NCBI GenBank assembly: GCA_958295895.1
Contig: CATQHI010000014.1
Location: 1 to 64,000, forward strand
Origin: Saprospiraceae bacterium
GTDB taxonomy: Bacteria > Bacteroidota > Bacteroidia > Chitinophagales > Saprospiraceae
DNA: 64,000 bases
Direction of reading: 5' to 3'
Shown: positions 1 through 10,091 of the stretch, one piece after another
Layout: every line of letters begins with the position of its first letter
Position numbering within the stretch: the stretch's first letter is position 1
Translations under genes and position numbers: made by a program
The notes under the pieces: model-generated
Databases searched by the model: none
What the model was told of the DNA's origin: nothing
What the model saw: only the letters and a program-made list of their open reading frames with translations

Positions 1-2
1 CT

Positions 3-2999
3 CCGGTAGCGGATCAACCGCTTACGATCACTTACGATGCCAGTCTCGGTACGGCCGGCCTTAAGGATTGCAATTGTGATGTGTACATCCATACCGGGGT
101 GATCCTCCCCGGCAGCAGGGAGTGGCAGAATGTACCGACTACGTGGGCGGAAGCTAACGACGCCTGGAAACTGACGCCGGTAAGCGGACAGCCCAACAAG
201 TATACCTATACGTTCTCCCCCACCATTCGGGAATACTTTGGGGTCGATGCCGCTACGGCCATCGAGCAGGTAGCCATGGTATTCCGCAACGCGGACGGTA
301 GTCTAGAGGGTAAAGCCGCGGGCGGAGCGGATATCTTCGTCGACGTAAGTAGTGGCGATACGCTTTCCCTTACCCTTACCGGGGATCCTGGTACGGAGAC
401 CTATCCGCTGGGTAAAGCCCTACCAGTTACCGTCGGTAGCACCTCCGAGGCCCTGCTCTCCCTGTACGACAACGATAGTCTGGTGGCCACCACTACGGGA
501 CAGGAGCTTAATTACTCCGTCCGGCTCACCGACCCCGGTGAACACACGCTCCGGGCTACGGCGTCGGCCGGTGGCAGTACGGTAAGCGATTCCTTCGCCG
601 TTGCCGGACAACTGCTGGTCGAGATCCTACAACCTACTACTTCGGTCGTCAACGGGACGGTTGGGCAGTCCGTCACGGTAGAGGCTACTTCCTACGTCGT
701 AGCCGATCTACAACTAGTAACCGGCGCTACGGTACTTGCTGCCAAGACGGATAGTCTACTAACCGAAACAATCGTGCTCCCGGCGGCCGAGGTGATTAAG
801 TATACTATTACAGCGACCTACCGGGGTGAGACCGCCTCCCGCACCGTCGTCTACATCACCGGTGAGCCGCAAGTGGCCCAACTTCCTGACGGTGCTACCC
901 CCGGAGCTACCCCAATGGACAACGGCGATCTGATGATGGTCCTCCGCGCGCCCGGTAAATCGGATGTCTTCGTGGTCGGAAACTTCAATGAATGGTCCCC
1001 CGTGATCGGTAGTCGTATGAACCGCACCCCGGACGATAGTACCTTCTGGCTACAGCTACCCGCCGATGCGCTCCCAGATAACGACCTGCTCTACCAGTAC
1101 GCCCTCGACAATCAGGGGCGCTACGCCGATCCCTACAGCACCCTGGTGCTCGACCCTTCCGACGACCCCTTCATCAGCGAGGAAACCTTTGCCGACATCC
1201 CCGATTACCCGACCGGAAAGGCCGAGGGTGTTGTAAGCTGGCTGCGCCTGGACGTACCGGATTACCCCTGGCGCTTCGATGCCTCTGAGCTTCCCGACCC
1301 CAAAAAGATGGTCGTCTACGAACTGCTCGTGCGCGACTTCCTGGCCGACCACAGCTTCCGCTCCCTTACCGATACCCTGGACTACCTCGATCGCCTCGGC
1401 GTGAACACCATCGAGCTCATGCCGGTCAGCGAGTTCGAGGGCAACATCAGCTGGGGCTACAACCCGAGCTTCCACATGGCCCTGGATAAGTACTATGGCT
1501 CCCCGGAGGACTTAAAGGCGCTAGTCGACGCGGCTCACTCCCGCGGTATGGCCGTCGTACTGGACGTGGTCTACAACCACGCCTTCGGACAAAGCCCCCT
1601 GGTACAAATGTGGCCCGGCGCGGAGTCCTTCGTCCCCGGCCCCGATAACCCCTACGCCAACGTCACGGCCCGCCACCCCTTCAGCGTCGGCACCGACCTC
1701 AACCACGAGAGCGCCCTGACCAAGGAGTACGTCAAGACCACCCTCACCTACTGGCTGGAGGAGTTCCACGTCGATGGCTTCCGTTTCGATCTCAGTAAGG
1801 GCTTTACGCAGACCGATTACGGAAAGGACGTTGAGGCCTGGGGGCGCTACGATGCCTCCCGCATTGCGATCATCGAGGACTACGCCGATCTAGTTTGGTC
1901 CGTCAACGATAGTGCCTACGTGATCCTGGAGCACCTTGCCGAACCCCGCGAGGAAGAAGAACTGGCGCGGTACGGTAACGGCATGTACTTCTGGTCCGGC
2001 TTCCAGCCCCACGATGCCTACCTACAGGCGAGTATGGGTTACGGTGAGGATGACCTTCGTCCGGCCTTATCGGCCAACCGCGGCTTCAGCGACCGCAACC
2101 TAATTGCCTACATCGAAAGCCACGACGAGGAGCGCATGATGTACAAGAACCTCGCCTTCGGCAACTCGAACGGTGACTACGACGTCAAGGACCTCCCCAC
2201 CGCCCTCGATCGTGTCGAGCTCTCCAACGTCCTGTTCTACAGCCTGCCCGGCCCCAAAATGCTCTGGCAGTTCGGCGAGCTCGGCTACGACTACAGCATC
2301 AATCGCTGTCCCGACGGGCATATCGACGAGTCCTGCCGCACCGCCCCCAAGCCCATCGTCTGGAACTACCGCGAAAATGCTGACCGCCGCGACGTCTACA
2401 ACACGGTCGCCGACATGCTCTACCTACGCAACAACTACGACTACTTCCACGGCGAGATCACCAGCTCCCAGCTCGGCCCCGGCAACATCAAGTACGTTCA
2501 CCTGGATAGCGACGACGGCCAGGCCGCCGTATTTGGCAACTTCGGGGTAACGGCGCAGACCATTTCTAACCCCTTCCCTACCACGGGCACCTGGTACGAC
2601 TACCTCAGCGGTGACTCCACCTCCGTGAGCGACGCGACATCCGGTATGGAACTCGCCCCCGGAGAGTATCACATCTACCTCTCCCAGCGCATAGAGCCCA
2701 TGGGCGGCCGCCTCAGCACCAGCCTGAACGACCGCAATGTGGCACGCCTTGAATTCGGCGTATTCCCCAACCCCAATGCCGGCCGCCTTACTACTACCTT
2801 CACCCTCGAGCAGCGTGCCGAGGTCACCCTCACCCTGCTCGACCTCATGGGCCGTCCGGTCAGTCAGCTATACCGCGGCACCCTCCCCGCCGGTCCCCAT
2901 AATTTACCAGGCCAGCTAGATGACCTCCCCGCCGGCACCTACTTCCTCCGCCTGACTGACGGCAGTACGGCCGCCATCCAACGCATTGTGATCCGGTAG
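3..2999 (+). CDS. Alpha-amylase family (GH13) protein with N-terminal starch-binding/CBM48-like region and C-terminal T9SS sorting domain; 5' end truncated by the window
   Basis: GH13 motifs VVLDVVYNHAF, GFRFDLSKGF, YIESHDEERM; C-terminus FPNPNAGRLTTTFTLE...GTYFLRLTDGSTAAIQRIVIR typical of T9SS type A. The frame is open upstream of the ATG at 81 to the window edge. Confidence 0.93.
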   Translation, partial: PVADQPLTITYDASLGTAGLKDCNCDVYIHTGVILPGSREWQNVPTTWAEANDAWKLTPVSGQPNKYTYTFSPTIREYFGVDAATAIEQVAMVFRNADGSLEGKAAGGADIFVDVSSGDTLSLTLTGDPGTETYPLGKALPVTVGSTSEALLSLYDNDSLVATTTGQELNYSVRLTDPGEHTLRATASAGGSTVSDSFAVAGQLLVEILQPTTSVVNGTVGQSVTVEATSYVVADLQLVTGATVLAAKTDSLLTETIVLPAAEVIKYTITATYRGETASRTVVYITGEPQVAQLPDGATPGATPMDNGDLMMVLRAPGKSDVFVVGNFNEWSPVIGSRMNRTPDDSTFWLQLPADALPDNDLLYQYALDNQGRYADPYSTLVLDPSDDPFISEETFADIPDYPTGKAEGVVSWLRLDVPDYPWRFDASELPDPKKMVVYELLVRDFLADHSFRSLTDTLDYLDRLGVNTIELMPVSEFEGNISWGYNPSFHMALDKYYGSPEDLKALVDAAHSRGMAVVLDVVYNHAFGQSPLVQMWPGAESFVPGPDNPYANVTARHPFSVGTDLNHESALTKEYVKTTLTYWLEEFHVDGFRFDLSKGFTQTDYGKDVEAWGRYDASRIAIIEDYADLVWSVNDSAYVILEHLAEPREEEELARYGNGMYFWSGFQPHDAYLQASMGYGEDDLRPALSANRGFSDRNLIAYIESHDEERMMYKNLAFGNSNGDYDVKDLPTALDRVELSNVLFYSLPGPKMLWQFGELGYDYSINRCPDGHIDESCRTAPKPIVWNYRENADRRDVYNTVADMLYLRNNYDYFHGEITSSQLGPGNIKYVHLDSDDGQAAVFGNFGVTAQTISNPFPTTGTWYDYLSGDSTSVSDATSGMELAPGEYHIYLSQRIEPMGGRLSTSLNDRNVARLEFGVFPNPNAGRLTTTFTLEQRAEVTLTLLDLMGRPVSQLYRGTLPAGPHNLPGQLDDLPAGTYFLRLTDGSTAAIQRIVIR

Positions 3000-3009
3000 G
3001 ACACAAAAA

Positions 3010-3040
3010 AGCCCCGGTACGTCTAGTGCGTACCGGGGCT
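3010..3040. terminator. Strong hairpin AGCCCCGGTACG-TCTAGTG-CGTACCGGGGCT, probable intrinsic (bidirectional) terminator
   Basis: 12-bp stem preceded by an A-run (T-run on the minus strand), between the amylase stop and the tmRNA 3' end. Confidence 0.8.
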
Positions 3041-3049
3041 CTATCTACC

Positions 3050-3120
3050 GCCGCAGGCGTCTACCCAGCCGAAGGCCGGTCTACCCGCGAAGCGGTCTAA
3101 CACCCGGCCAAAGGCCGGTA
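3050..3120. repeat. Cluster of four short hairpins with GAAG/AAAG-type loops downstream of tmRNA
   Basis: CCGCAGGCG, GCCGAAGGC, CGCGAAGCG and GGCCAAAGGCC, separated by CTACC/TCTACC/TCTAACA spacers. Confidence 0.55.
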
Positions 3121-3121
3121 G

Positions 3122-3490
3122 TGGAGGCGGCGAGAGTCGAACTCGCGTCCAGCGAAAGCGCAAAGCAGCTTTCTACATGCGTATCGGCCAGTTAGGTTTT
3201 CGAGCCGTGGGTGAGATTGGTCGCCCTCTCATTCACGGCCTTAGATCCTTAATCTCGCCTGCGACTCAGATCAGGGCGCGGGCCAGCCCGAGGGGGTGAT
3301 GATATGCGGCATGGTGTGTATCGGGCGTCAACCACACGGCACATTTAGACAGCTAAACTGAGTTTAGGCTGCCATTGCATAGCTGGGAGTGCCAACTAAA
3401 GGGTAGATCGTTATTTTTAACGGAGTAACCAATCATGCTCCGGCATGCTTACTACAAAGCTTACTTCCCTGTCGATTCCGGTACGCCCCC
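3122..3490 (-). ncRNA. ssrA: Transfer-messenger RNA (tmRNA), tag read as GTPSYAMAA
   Basis: Minus strand: 5' GGGGGCGTACCGGAATCGACAGGG and 3' GGACGCGAGTTCGACTCTCGCCGCCTCCA, with complementary acceptor (GGGGGCG/CGCCTCC). The tag ORF GGC ACT CCC AGC TAT GCA ATG GCA GCC TAA is followed by pseudoknot-like repeats. Confidence 0.93.
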
Positions 3491-3553
3491 CGTTGGAGCT
3501 CGCCCATTCAGGCGACCATCTAGTAAAAAACCCACTCCCCCCCGGAAAAGTTC

Positions 3554-4180
3554 CTACTTCACCCGGGTCCTGAGCATTTCTTTTTTCCCCCCGCTCGTCC
3601 AGAGGTACCCCACCAGTTCGTCTCCCTGAACGAGTGGCCCCACGCCCTCCGGCGTACCGGTGAAGAGTAAATCGCCCTTCTGTAGGCGGAAGTACTGGCT
3701 GACGTAGCAAATGAGCTCCGTAATTGGAAAAAGCATAAGGCGGCTGTGACCGTGCTGCACCTCCTGACCGTTTTTTTCCAGGCTAAACTCAATGTCGTCC
3801 AGGTCGGGCAGGGCAGCGGGTGCAACAAATTCCGGGGAGAGCGGCGCAGAGTGGTCGAAGGCCTTGGCGATCTCCCAGGGATGTCCCTTCTCCTTGCATT
3901 CCTGCTGGAGATCGCGGGCGGTCAGGTCCAGACCGAGGCCGATGCTGTCGACGTAATCCAGAGCAAACTCCGGCTGTACGTGACGACCGTTCTTAGCGAT
4001 CTTCACCACTACCTCCAGTTCGTAGTGAATATCCTGACTGTACTCCGGATAGTAGAAGGGCTTGTTATTAGCCAGGATGGCGGAGCCGGGCTTCATGAAC
4101 ACGATGGGCCGGTCGGGGCGGGCGTTACCGAGCTCGGCGGCGTGGGCGGCGTAGTTGCGGCCGATGCAGATGATTTTCAA
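3554..4180 (-). CDS. Fumarylacetoacetate hydrolase (FAH) family protein
   Basis: MKIICIGRNYAAHAAELGN...FTGTPEGVGPL, classic FAH family. Confidence 0.92.
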   Translation of the reverse strand: MKIICIGRNYAAHAAELGNARPDRPIVFMKPGSAILANNKPFYYPEYSQDIHYELEVVVKIAKNGRHVQPEFALDYVDSIGLGLDLTARDLQQECKEKGHPWEIAKAFDHSAPLSPEFVAPAALPDLDDIEFSLEKNGQEVQHGHSRLMLFPITELICYVSQYFRLQKGDLLFTGTPEGVGPLVQGDELVGYLWTSGGKKEMLRTRVK

Positions 4181-4257
4181 GGTGCAAGGGTTTAGGGGTT
4201 AGGGGCTAAAGGTGCGGGGATGCTCGCTACGCTCGTTGAGCGTCGTCTGCCGACTTG

Positions 4258-5217
4258 CTACTTTGGATAAGATACCTCCCACCCAGTCCCTCTCAGGTTC
4301 CCTCGTATCCGCCCCTCCATATCCTGTACCTCCGCCGGCATAAAGGCCTTCCCAGTAATCCGCTCATAAAGCTCTGTATACCGCTGCGTCACACTATCCA
4401 CAAACGTATCCGGCATTTCCGGCATAGTCTGTCCCTCGAGACCCTGAAAGTCGTGCGCCATCAGCCACTCGCGGACAAACTCCTTGCTGAGCTGCTTCTG
4501 GTGCTCGCCCCGCTGCTGCCGCTCGGCGTAGCCCTCAGTGTAAAAGTAGCGACTGGAGTCGGGGGTATGGATCTCGTCGATGAGGTAGACGGTGCCGTCA
4601 AGTAGGCCGAATTCGTACTTGGTATCAACCAGGAGCAGGCCCCGCTCGGCGGCCATGGCGGTGCCGCGGGCGAAGAGGCGGCGGGTGTAGTCTTCGAGTT
4701 GGGTGTAGACGCGCTCGGAGACGATGCCGCGGGCTATGATGTCCTCCCGGCTGATGTCCTCATCGTGGCCCTCCTCGGCCTTGGTGGCGGGCGTGATTAT
4801 AGGTTCGGGGAAGGCATCGGCTTCGTGCATGCCCTCCGGCAGGGGCACGCTGCAAAGGGTACGCCGGCCGGCCCGGTACTCCCGCCAGGCGTGGCCGACG
4901 AGGTAGCCGCGGATCACCATCTCGATGGGAACCGGTGCGCAGGCCTTGCCAATGGCTACGTTGGGATCGGGGTTGGCGTCGAGCCAGTTGGGACAGATGT
5001 CGCGGGTGGCGTGGAGAAAGTGGGCTGCGATCTGATTAAGGATCTGGCCCTTGTGGGGGATGGCCCGTGGAAGCACGTGATCGAAAGAACTAATACGATC
5101 ACTGGCCACCATCAGTAGCCGGTCGCCGCGACGGTAGACATCACGCACTTTACCGCGGTAGAGGGTGGCAGAGGGGGAGAAGATGAAGTTGGTTTCGCGC
5201 AGGGCGGCAGAGATCAT
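4258..5217 (-). CDS. purC: Phosphoribosylaminoimidazole-succinocarboxamide synthase
   Basis: [49 protein letters not shown]. The ORF extends to 5268; the Met at 5217 ([11 protein letters not shown]) is the likelier start. Confidence 0.93.
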   Translation of the reverse strand: MISAALRETNFIFSPSATLYRGKVRDVYRRGDRLLMVASDRISSFDHVLPRAIPHKGQILNQIAAHFLHATRDICPNWLDANPDPNVAIGKACAPVPIEMVIRGYLVGHAWREYRAGRRTLCSVPLPEGMHEADAFPEPIITPATKAEEGHDEDISREDIIARGIVSERVYTQLEDYTRRLFARGTAMAAERGLLLVDTKYEFGLLDGTVYLIDEIHTPDSSRYFYTEGYAERQQRGEHQKQLSKEFVREWLMAHDFQGLEGQTMPEMPDTFVDSVTQRYTELYERITGKAFMPAEVQDMEGRIRGNLRGTGWEVSYPK

Positions 5218-5253
5218 CCCGTTCGGTTTACGGCAATGATACGGTGAAAATAG

Positions 5254-5286
5254 CTGGGTCCTACGCAACCGGTGCGCAGGACCCAG
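5254..5286 (-). terminator. 14-bp near-perfect hairpin downstream of hpf, probable terminator
   Basis: Minus strand CTGGGTCCTGCGCA-CCGG-TTGCGTAGGACCCAG followed by CTATTTTC. Confidence 0.7.
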
Positions 5287-5303
5287 ACTAAGCTATTACC
5301 GTT

Positions 5304-5350
5304 TAAGTCGGCGGACGAAGGAAGCTGCGCAACCTTCGGCAGACGACTTA
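5304..5350 (-). repeat. Inverted repeat overlapping the hpf stop codon
   Basis: TAAGTCG...GAAGG...CCTTC...CGACTTA. Confidence 0.5.
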
Positions 5351-5650
5351 GAGCTGATGGGAAGTATTCTTCTCCTTGTGCTTTTTGATCTGACGACGCA
5401 GTGCTTCGGTGACCTCGGCGGTGGCGCGCTCGATGCTCTCGTCGGTGTGGGTAGCAAAGAGGTCATTGCCAGGGATGGCCAGGCGGATATCAACGGTATG
5501 GCCGTTGGTGGTACTGCCGTCGTCTTCCTTGAGGAATACTTCGGCGCGTTCGATGCGGTCGTAGTAGGTTTCTAGCTTGTTGACCTTGGCGTTGATGACC
5601 TCGATGGTGGCGTCGGAGAGTTCGGAGGAGTTATGGATGATGACCTGCAT
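5348..5650 (-). CDS. hpf: Ribosome hibernation-promoting factor / RaiA family
   Basis: MQVIIHNSSELSDATIEVINAKVNKLETYYDRIERAEVFLKEDDG; short HPF-type protein. Confidence 0.9.
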   Translation of the reverse strand: MQVIIHNSSELSDATIEVINAKVNKLETYYDRIERAEVFLKEDDGSTTNGHTVDIRLAIPGNDLFATHTDESIERATAEVTEALRRQIKKHKEKNTSHQL

Positions 5651-5727
5651 GTAGGCGTGGTTTTGGTGATGGAATGGGGCAAAGACCGTGTTAGCCTAAC
5701 CGCCGCGGCCCCCCTTTCGTTCGTTGC

Positions 5728-8700
5728 TCAGCTGCTTAGCTGCACCCGACTGAAGCCATCTCCCAGCGGCTCCAACTGGATCTGGCAGTGAATACGCTCG
5801 CGCAACTGCTGGACGTGGCTGATAATACCGATGGTTTTACCCTGCGCCTGGAGCTGCTCCAGGGTAGCCATGGCCTGATCGAGCGTCTTACCGTCTAGGG
5901 TACCGAAGCCCTCGTCGATGAACAGCGACTGAATAAGCTGTTTACCCCGCGCCAGGTCCGAAAGCCCCAGGGCCAGGGCCAGACTCATCAAGAAGGTCTC
6001 GCCACCGCTCAGGGTTTCCATCGTGCGGCGGTTGTCGTTCATGTAGTTATCGATGATTTCCAGGTCGAGGGTCTCCTTGCCGCCCGGCGGCGGGGGTGCG
6101 TAGCTCATCTGGTAGCGGGGGTTGATCGTCTCCAAGTGACGGTTACCGATGGCTACGAGGCGCTGGAGGGTAATGCTCTGGGCGAAGCTGCGGAACTTCT
6201 TGCCATCGGCCGAGCCGATCAATTCGTTCATGCGGGCCCAGCGGTCGCGCTCCCGGGCCAGGGCTTCCAGCTCGGTGCGGCGGTGGGCTACCTCCTTGAT
6301 ACGCCGCTCGTCTTCGGTACGTCGTTGCTGGAGGGCGCCGATCTCGCGCTCCACCTGCGTCAGATCGTCGGAGGTGTGGGCCTGTTCCCGGCGCAGTACC
6401 GCCTCCGGGGGGAGGTCCTGTAGGGCGGCAGCCGCTATGGCGTGTTCATTTGTCGCCTGCTTGGCTAGGGCATGGCTAGTCTTCCGGTCCTGCTGGGCAG
6501 TCTGGATCTGTTCTCTCAGGGCAAGCACCCGGGCCGGATTGAGGAGCTGCTCCCGGGCCCGTTCGATGGTGAGTTCCAGGGGAGCGAGCCGCTGGGTGAG
6601 GTTCGTCTTCACGGTAGCATGCTCGGTACGCTGACGCTCCAGTTGCTGCACGACGGACTGCTGCCGTTCCTGCACCTTCGCCACCTCGGTACTTAGCCGT
6701 TGGAATTCCCCCTGCCGCTGGCTGCATTGCTGCCGTAGCTGCGCGGCAAGTTGTTGCTGGTGCCTGCGGAAGGCCGCGCTGGTATCGTGGGGGTGTAGGA
6801 GCGTGGTGAGTTGCCTGCGGTGCTCGGTTATCCCGACACGTATCCGACCGAGGCTGGCTTCTAGCGTAGTAGTCTGCTCCCGTAGAGTCGTTAGGCTCGC
6901 CTCCTTATCCACCAGTGCGGCCCGTTTAATTTGCAGTTGGGGAAGCAGGGGGCGTAGTTGCCGTAGTTGCTCCAGTCGCTGGCTGCCCTCCTCCAGTTGC
7001 CGCCGTACTCCGCTCTGTCGGGTCGTCAGCTGCGCTCGATCTAGGTCAGGCGGCCCCCCGAGGACCCTCAGTTGCTCGCGCCGTTCCTCTAGCACCCGGC
7101 TGCTCCCGGCCAGCTGGGTGCTCATGGTGTTGATCTGCTGGGTGAGGGCAAACACCGCGTTGTCCATTTTGACGCGTACATTATCCAGCTCGACCACCCG
7201 TTGCTGTAGCTGATCGGGGGTGGCGCTCACCTCCGTCCCATCGTGTAAATAGGGGTGGTGTTCGGCGCCGCAGAGGGGGCAGGGCTTGCCGTCCTGCAGC
7301 GCCTGCCGGTGCTCCTCCAGACTAGCCCGCAGCAGGGCATTCTGCCGCCTTTCCTGAGCCAGATCGACCGCTTGCTCGGCTAATTTTAGTTGTAGGGCGA
7401 GCTCGGTATGTCGGTGCTTAGCCCGGTCGAGTCGCTCGTTCAAATCAGTTTGCACCTGCGTTTCCCCGGCAATTTTTTCCTGTACGGTCAGGTACTTTAG
7501 CTGGTCGGCGGCTACGACGGTCTGTTTCTCAAGGAGGGGAAGCTCGGCTTCCAGGGCGTCTAACTCGGTCGTTAATTGTACTTCGGTTAGCCCGTTCAGC
7601 CGCCGTTCTAGTGCCGTGATTTCTTCCCGTAGGGCATCCCGCTCCGCCAGCAGAATATTGCGCGAACGCAGGTGCTGCGCCAGGTCGGACGACGTCGATT
7701 CCTCCCGCTGCGTAAGGGTGTGCAGGCCGGCCTCCAGTACCTCGGCGTCGCATAAGCGCTGTTCCCGTTCCGGTTCCCGGTCGGTGAATTGCTGTAGACG
7801 CCGATCGGCCACATCGTTGCTGGTGGTGGCTGCTGCGAGGGCGGCGGTTGCCGGGGTAAGTTGTCCGGTGACCCGTTCGTGTTGCTGGTTCAGCTGTGCT
7901 AGTTCGGCGCGGAGGAGGTGGAGGCGATCCAGATCGGAGCGAAGGGGGGTGAGCTCGTCGTTTCGCTTAAGTTGCTTGCGCTGCTCGGTCAGACCTTGCC
8001 ACCCTGCCTCACTACGCTGACTGTGCAGCACGGCCCCATCCCGCTGCTCGGCCAGTTTAGCCGCGGTGAAGTAGGCTGCGAGCTGAGCCGCGTAGAGGGC
8101 CTGCCGGTCCTGTAGCTGAGCGGCGATGGCCTGTAGGTCAGCTAGCTGATCGTCGAGCTGCTGCCGCTGCTCGGTGGGCAGCGGCATAAGGTGGGTAAGG
8201 GATTCAGCGACCCGATCGTGGGCTTCCCGGGCCAATTTATACCGCCGGAAGGCCCCCTCGCTGAGCTGGCGGTAGACCTCCGTACCGGTGATCTGCTCCA
8301 GAATGGCTGCCTTTTCCCCCGTATCGGACTTTAGAAAGCGGTCAAAGGCGCCCTGGGTGAGCATGACCGAGCGCACGAAGCGGTCGTAGGAAAGGCCGGT
8401 GTACTCCTCGGTGAGTTGATCTACCTCCCGTTTTTTCGTGGCAAGAATATCGTAAACCCCGGTGGTAGAGTTCCAGCGGCTCAACTCCCGCCTACTATCC
8501 TGTAGATCCTTATGCGCTTTTTTGTGGGCGCGCCGCCGCCGCCACACGCTACGGAAGCGGCCCGCCGTGGTCTCGTACTCTACCTCAGCGTGGCACTGGG
8601 CCGTGCCGTGGGTCATCACGGTGGCTACTTCTTTCTTGAGGTCGGTAAGGGACTTCGTGCGCTCCGTTTGTCCGTACAGCGCCAGGGTAATGGCATCCAG

Positions 8701-8838
8701 GATGGTGGTCTTACCGGCACCGGTGGGGCCTACGATGGCGTAGAGTGGGTGATCGGCCAGGGGCGGCTCGGTAAAATCAATGGTGTGCTGCCCGCGGAGC
8801 GAGTTCAGGTTGAGGATGCCGATCCGCAGAATCTTCAT
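5728..8838 (-). CDS. sbcC: Exonuclease SbcC (SMC-like ATPase)
   Basis: Walker A VGPTGAGKTTILDAI, coiled coil with PCPLCGAEHHP zinc hook, C-terminal ETLSGGETFLMSLALALGLSDLA. Confidence 0.95.
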   Translation of the reverse strand: MKILRIGILNLNSLRGQHTIDFTEPPLADHPLYAIVGPTGAGKTTILDAITLALYGQTERTKSLTDLKKEVATVMTHGTAQCHAEVEYETTAGRFRSVWRRRRAHKKAHKDLQDSRRELSRWNSTTGVYDILATKKREVDQLTEEYTGLSYDRFVRSVMLTQGAFDRFLKSDTGEKAAILEQITGTEVYRQLSEGAFRRYKLAREAHDRVAESLTHLMPLPTEQRQQLDDQLADLQAIAAQLQDRQALYAAQLAAYFTAAKLAEQRDGAVLHSQRSEAGWQGLTEQRKQLKRNDELTPLRSDLDRLHLLRAELAQLNQQHERVTGQLTPATAALAAATTSNDVADRRLQQFTDREPEREQRLCDAEVLEAGLHTLTQREESTSSDLAQHLRSRNILLAERDALREEITALERRLNGLTEVQLTTELDALEAELPLLEKQTVVAADQLKYLTVQEKIAGETQVQTDLNERLDRAKHRHTELALQLKLAEQAVDLAQERRQNALLRASLEEHRQALQDGKPCPLCGAEHHPYLHDGTEVSATPDQLQQRVVELDNVRVKMDNAVFALTQQINTMSTQLAGSSRVLEERREQLRVLGGPPDLDRAQLTTRQSGVRRQLEEGSQRLEQLRQLRPLLPQLQIKRAALVDKEASLTTLREQTTTLEASLGRIRVGITEHRRQLTTLLHPHDTSAAFRRHQQQLAAQLRQQCSQRQGEFQRLSTEVAKVQERQQSVVQQLERQRTEHATVKTNLTQRLAPLELTIERAREQLLNPARVLALREQIQTAQQDRKTSHALAKQATNEHAIAAAALQDLPPEAVLRREQAHTSDDLTQVEREIGALQQRRTEDERRIKEVAHRRTELEALARERDRWARMNELIGSADGKKFRSFAQSITLQRLVAIGNRHLETINPRYQMSYAPPPPGGKETLDLEIIDNYMNDNRRTMETLSGGETFLMSLALALGLSDLARGKQLIQSLFIDEGFGTLDGKTLDQAMATLEQLQAQGKTIGIISHVQQLRERIHCQIQLEPLGDGFSRVQLSS

Positions 8839-10091
8839 ACGCCCGTTGCCTCGTTGACCCAGCTACGTAGCTCCAGAAAATCCTGCCGCAGGGCCGTGGC
8901 TACCTCGTCACTACAGTCGTTACGCCCGCACAGCTGGGTAAAGACATCGAGGGGGTCGAGCTCGTCGAGTTGGCGCTGTTCCTCACGCGGTGAGCTCTCC
9001 CCGGCCCGTGGGGTCAGGCGCTCGCGACTGACGCGGATCAACTCTACGGCAAGGGCCGCGGTGGGTTCCGGCTGGGCTTTGCGGATGACCTCGATCAGCT
9101 TTTCGCGCAGGTTCGGAATGGGCTCGTCGGTCAGTACGCGCACCTCCGCCCAGGGGGTGAGCAGGTTTGGGTCACAGTGGGTGACGGCCTGGCGTAGTCG
9201 CTCCCTGACCTCCGTCAGTTCGTAACGTAGCCGGAGCAGGGGACGACTGCCGGGGAGTGGGAGTTTACGAGTATGCACGACCTCCCCGGCCCGGCCGAGT
9301 TCGACGATGCGCACACTACGATCCGTTTGCCCCTCCACAAAGGTGAGAGGGACAAGGCTACCGGCGTAGCGGATATGGTCTTTCCCACCGACGCTCTGCG
9401 CGCGGTGAATGTGCCCCAGGGCAACGTAGTCGAAGCAGTCCGGAAAGTGGCCGGCGTCGATGTTGTTTTCGTTGGCCTGGTAGATGTAGCTCTTCTTTTC
9501 CTCATCCTCCGTAGCCCCGGCGGCAAAGAGGTGGCCGGTAGCCACGATGGGCACCTGATCACCTGAGCGAAGGTCCGCGGCGGCGGTGGCAATTTCTTCG
9601 AAGTGGCGGCGGATGCCATCGCGCAGGGCCATTTCCCGATCTTCCGCCGTCTCCCCAAAGCTGGCCGTGCGCAGGTCGCGCTCGCGCAGGTAGGGTACGG
9701 CGGCTACGACGAGCTCTTCCTCGCCGCAGTTGATGCACACTACACGCTCCGCCGCCGGGGTATCGGCCGCCCCCACCACGTGCAGTTGCAGGGCTTTCAT
9801 CAGGCCACGGGGGGCGTTGAGTAGGGAGGGGGAGTCGTGATTGCCGCCCACCACAACTGCCGAGGTGCAGCAGGTTGTTTTGAGCCGGGCCAGGAAGTCG
9901 TAGTAGAGCTCCTTGGCCTGATTGGACGGATTGGTCACGTCGAACACGTCGCCGGCTACGATAACCACGTCGATGCGCTCGGCGTCCACGGTCTGTAGCA
10001 GCCAGTTGAGGGCCGCGCGGTGCTCCGGCGTGCGATCGCGGTTGTAGAGCCGGTGCCCCAGGTGCCAGTCTGCCGTGTGAAGGATCCGCAT
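8835..10091 (-). CDS. sbcD: Exonuclease SbcD (Mre11-like nuclease)
   Basis: MRILHTADWHLGHRLYNRDRTPEH, GDVFDVTNPSNQAKELYYDFLA, VGGNHDSPS; overlaps sbcC by 4 nt. Confidence 0.95.
   Translation of the reverse strand: MRILHTADWHLGHRLYNRDRTPEHRAALNWLLQTVDAERIDVVIVAGDVFDVTNPSNQAKELYYDFLARLKTTCCTSAVVVGGNHDSPSLLNAPRGLMKALQLHVVGAADTPAAERVVCINCGEEELVVAAVPYLRERDLRTASFGETAEDREMALRDGIRRHFEEIATAAADLRSGDQVPIVATGHLFAAGATEDEEKKSYIYQANENNIDAGHFPDCFDYVALGHIHRAQSVGGKDHIRYAGSLVPLTFVEGQTDRSVRIVELGRAGEVVHTRKLPLPGSRPLLRLRYELTEVRERLRQAVTHCDPNLLTPWAEVRVLTDEPIPNLREKLIEVIRKAQPEPTAALAVELIRVSRERLTPRAGESSPREEQRQLDELDPLDVFTQLCGRNDCSDEVATALRQDFLELRSWVNEATGV

Noticed and set aside
3041-3120. Possible CRISPR-like array
   Set aside because: Repeat units are ~9-11 nt imperfect hairpins with 5-7 nt spacers and no cas genes; no CRISPR array was seen anywhere in the window.
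3417-3710. ORFs overlapping the tmRNA 5' part on both strands
   Set aside because: The tmRNA structure explains the sequence and the peptides resemble nothing coherent.
7449-7470. TTTGCACCTGCGTTTCCCCGGC in sbcC as another dispersed-repeat copy
   Set aside because: Only the TTTGCACCTGCG half matches; the GC-rich half diverges, so it was not counted among good copies.
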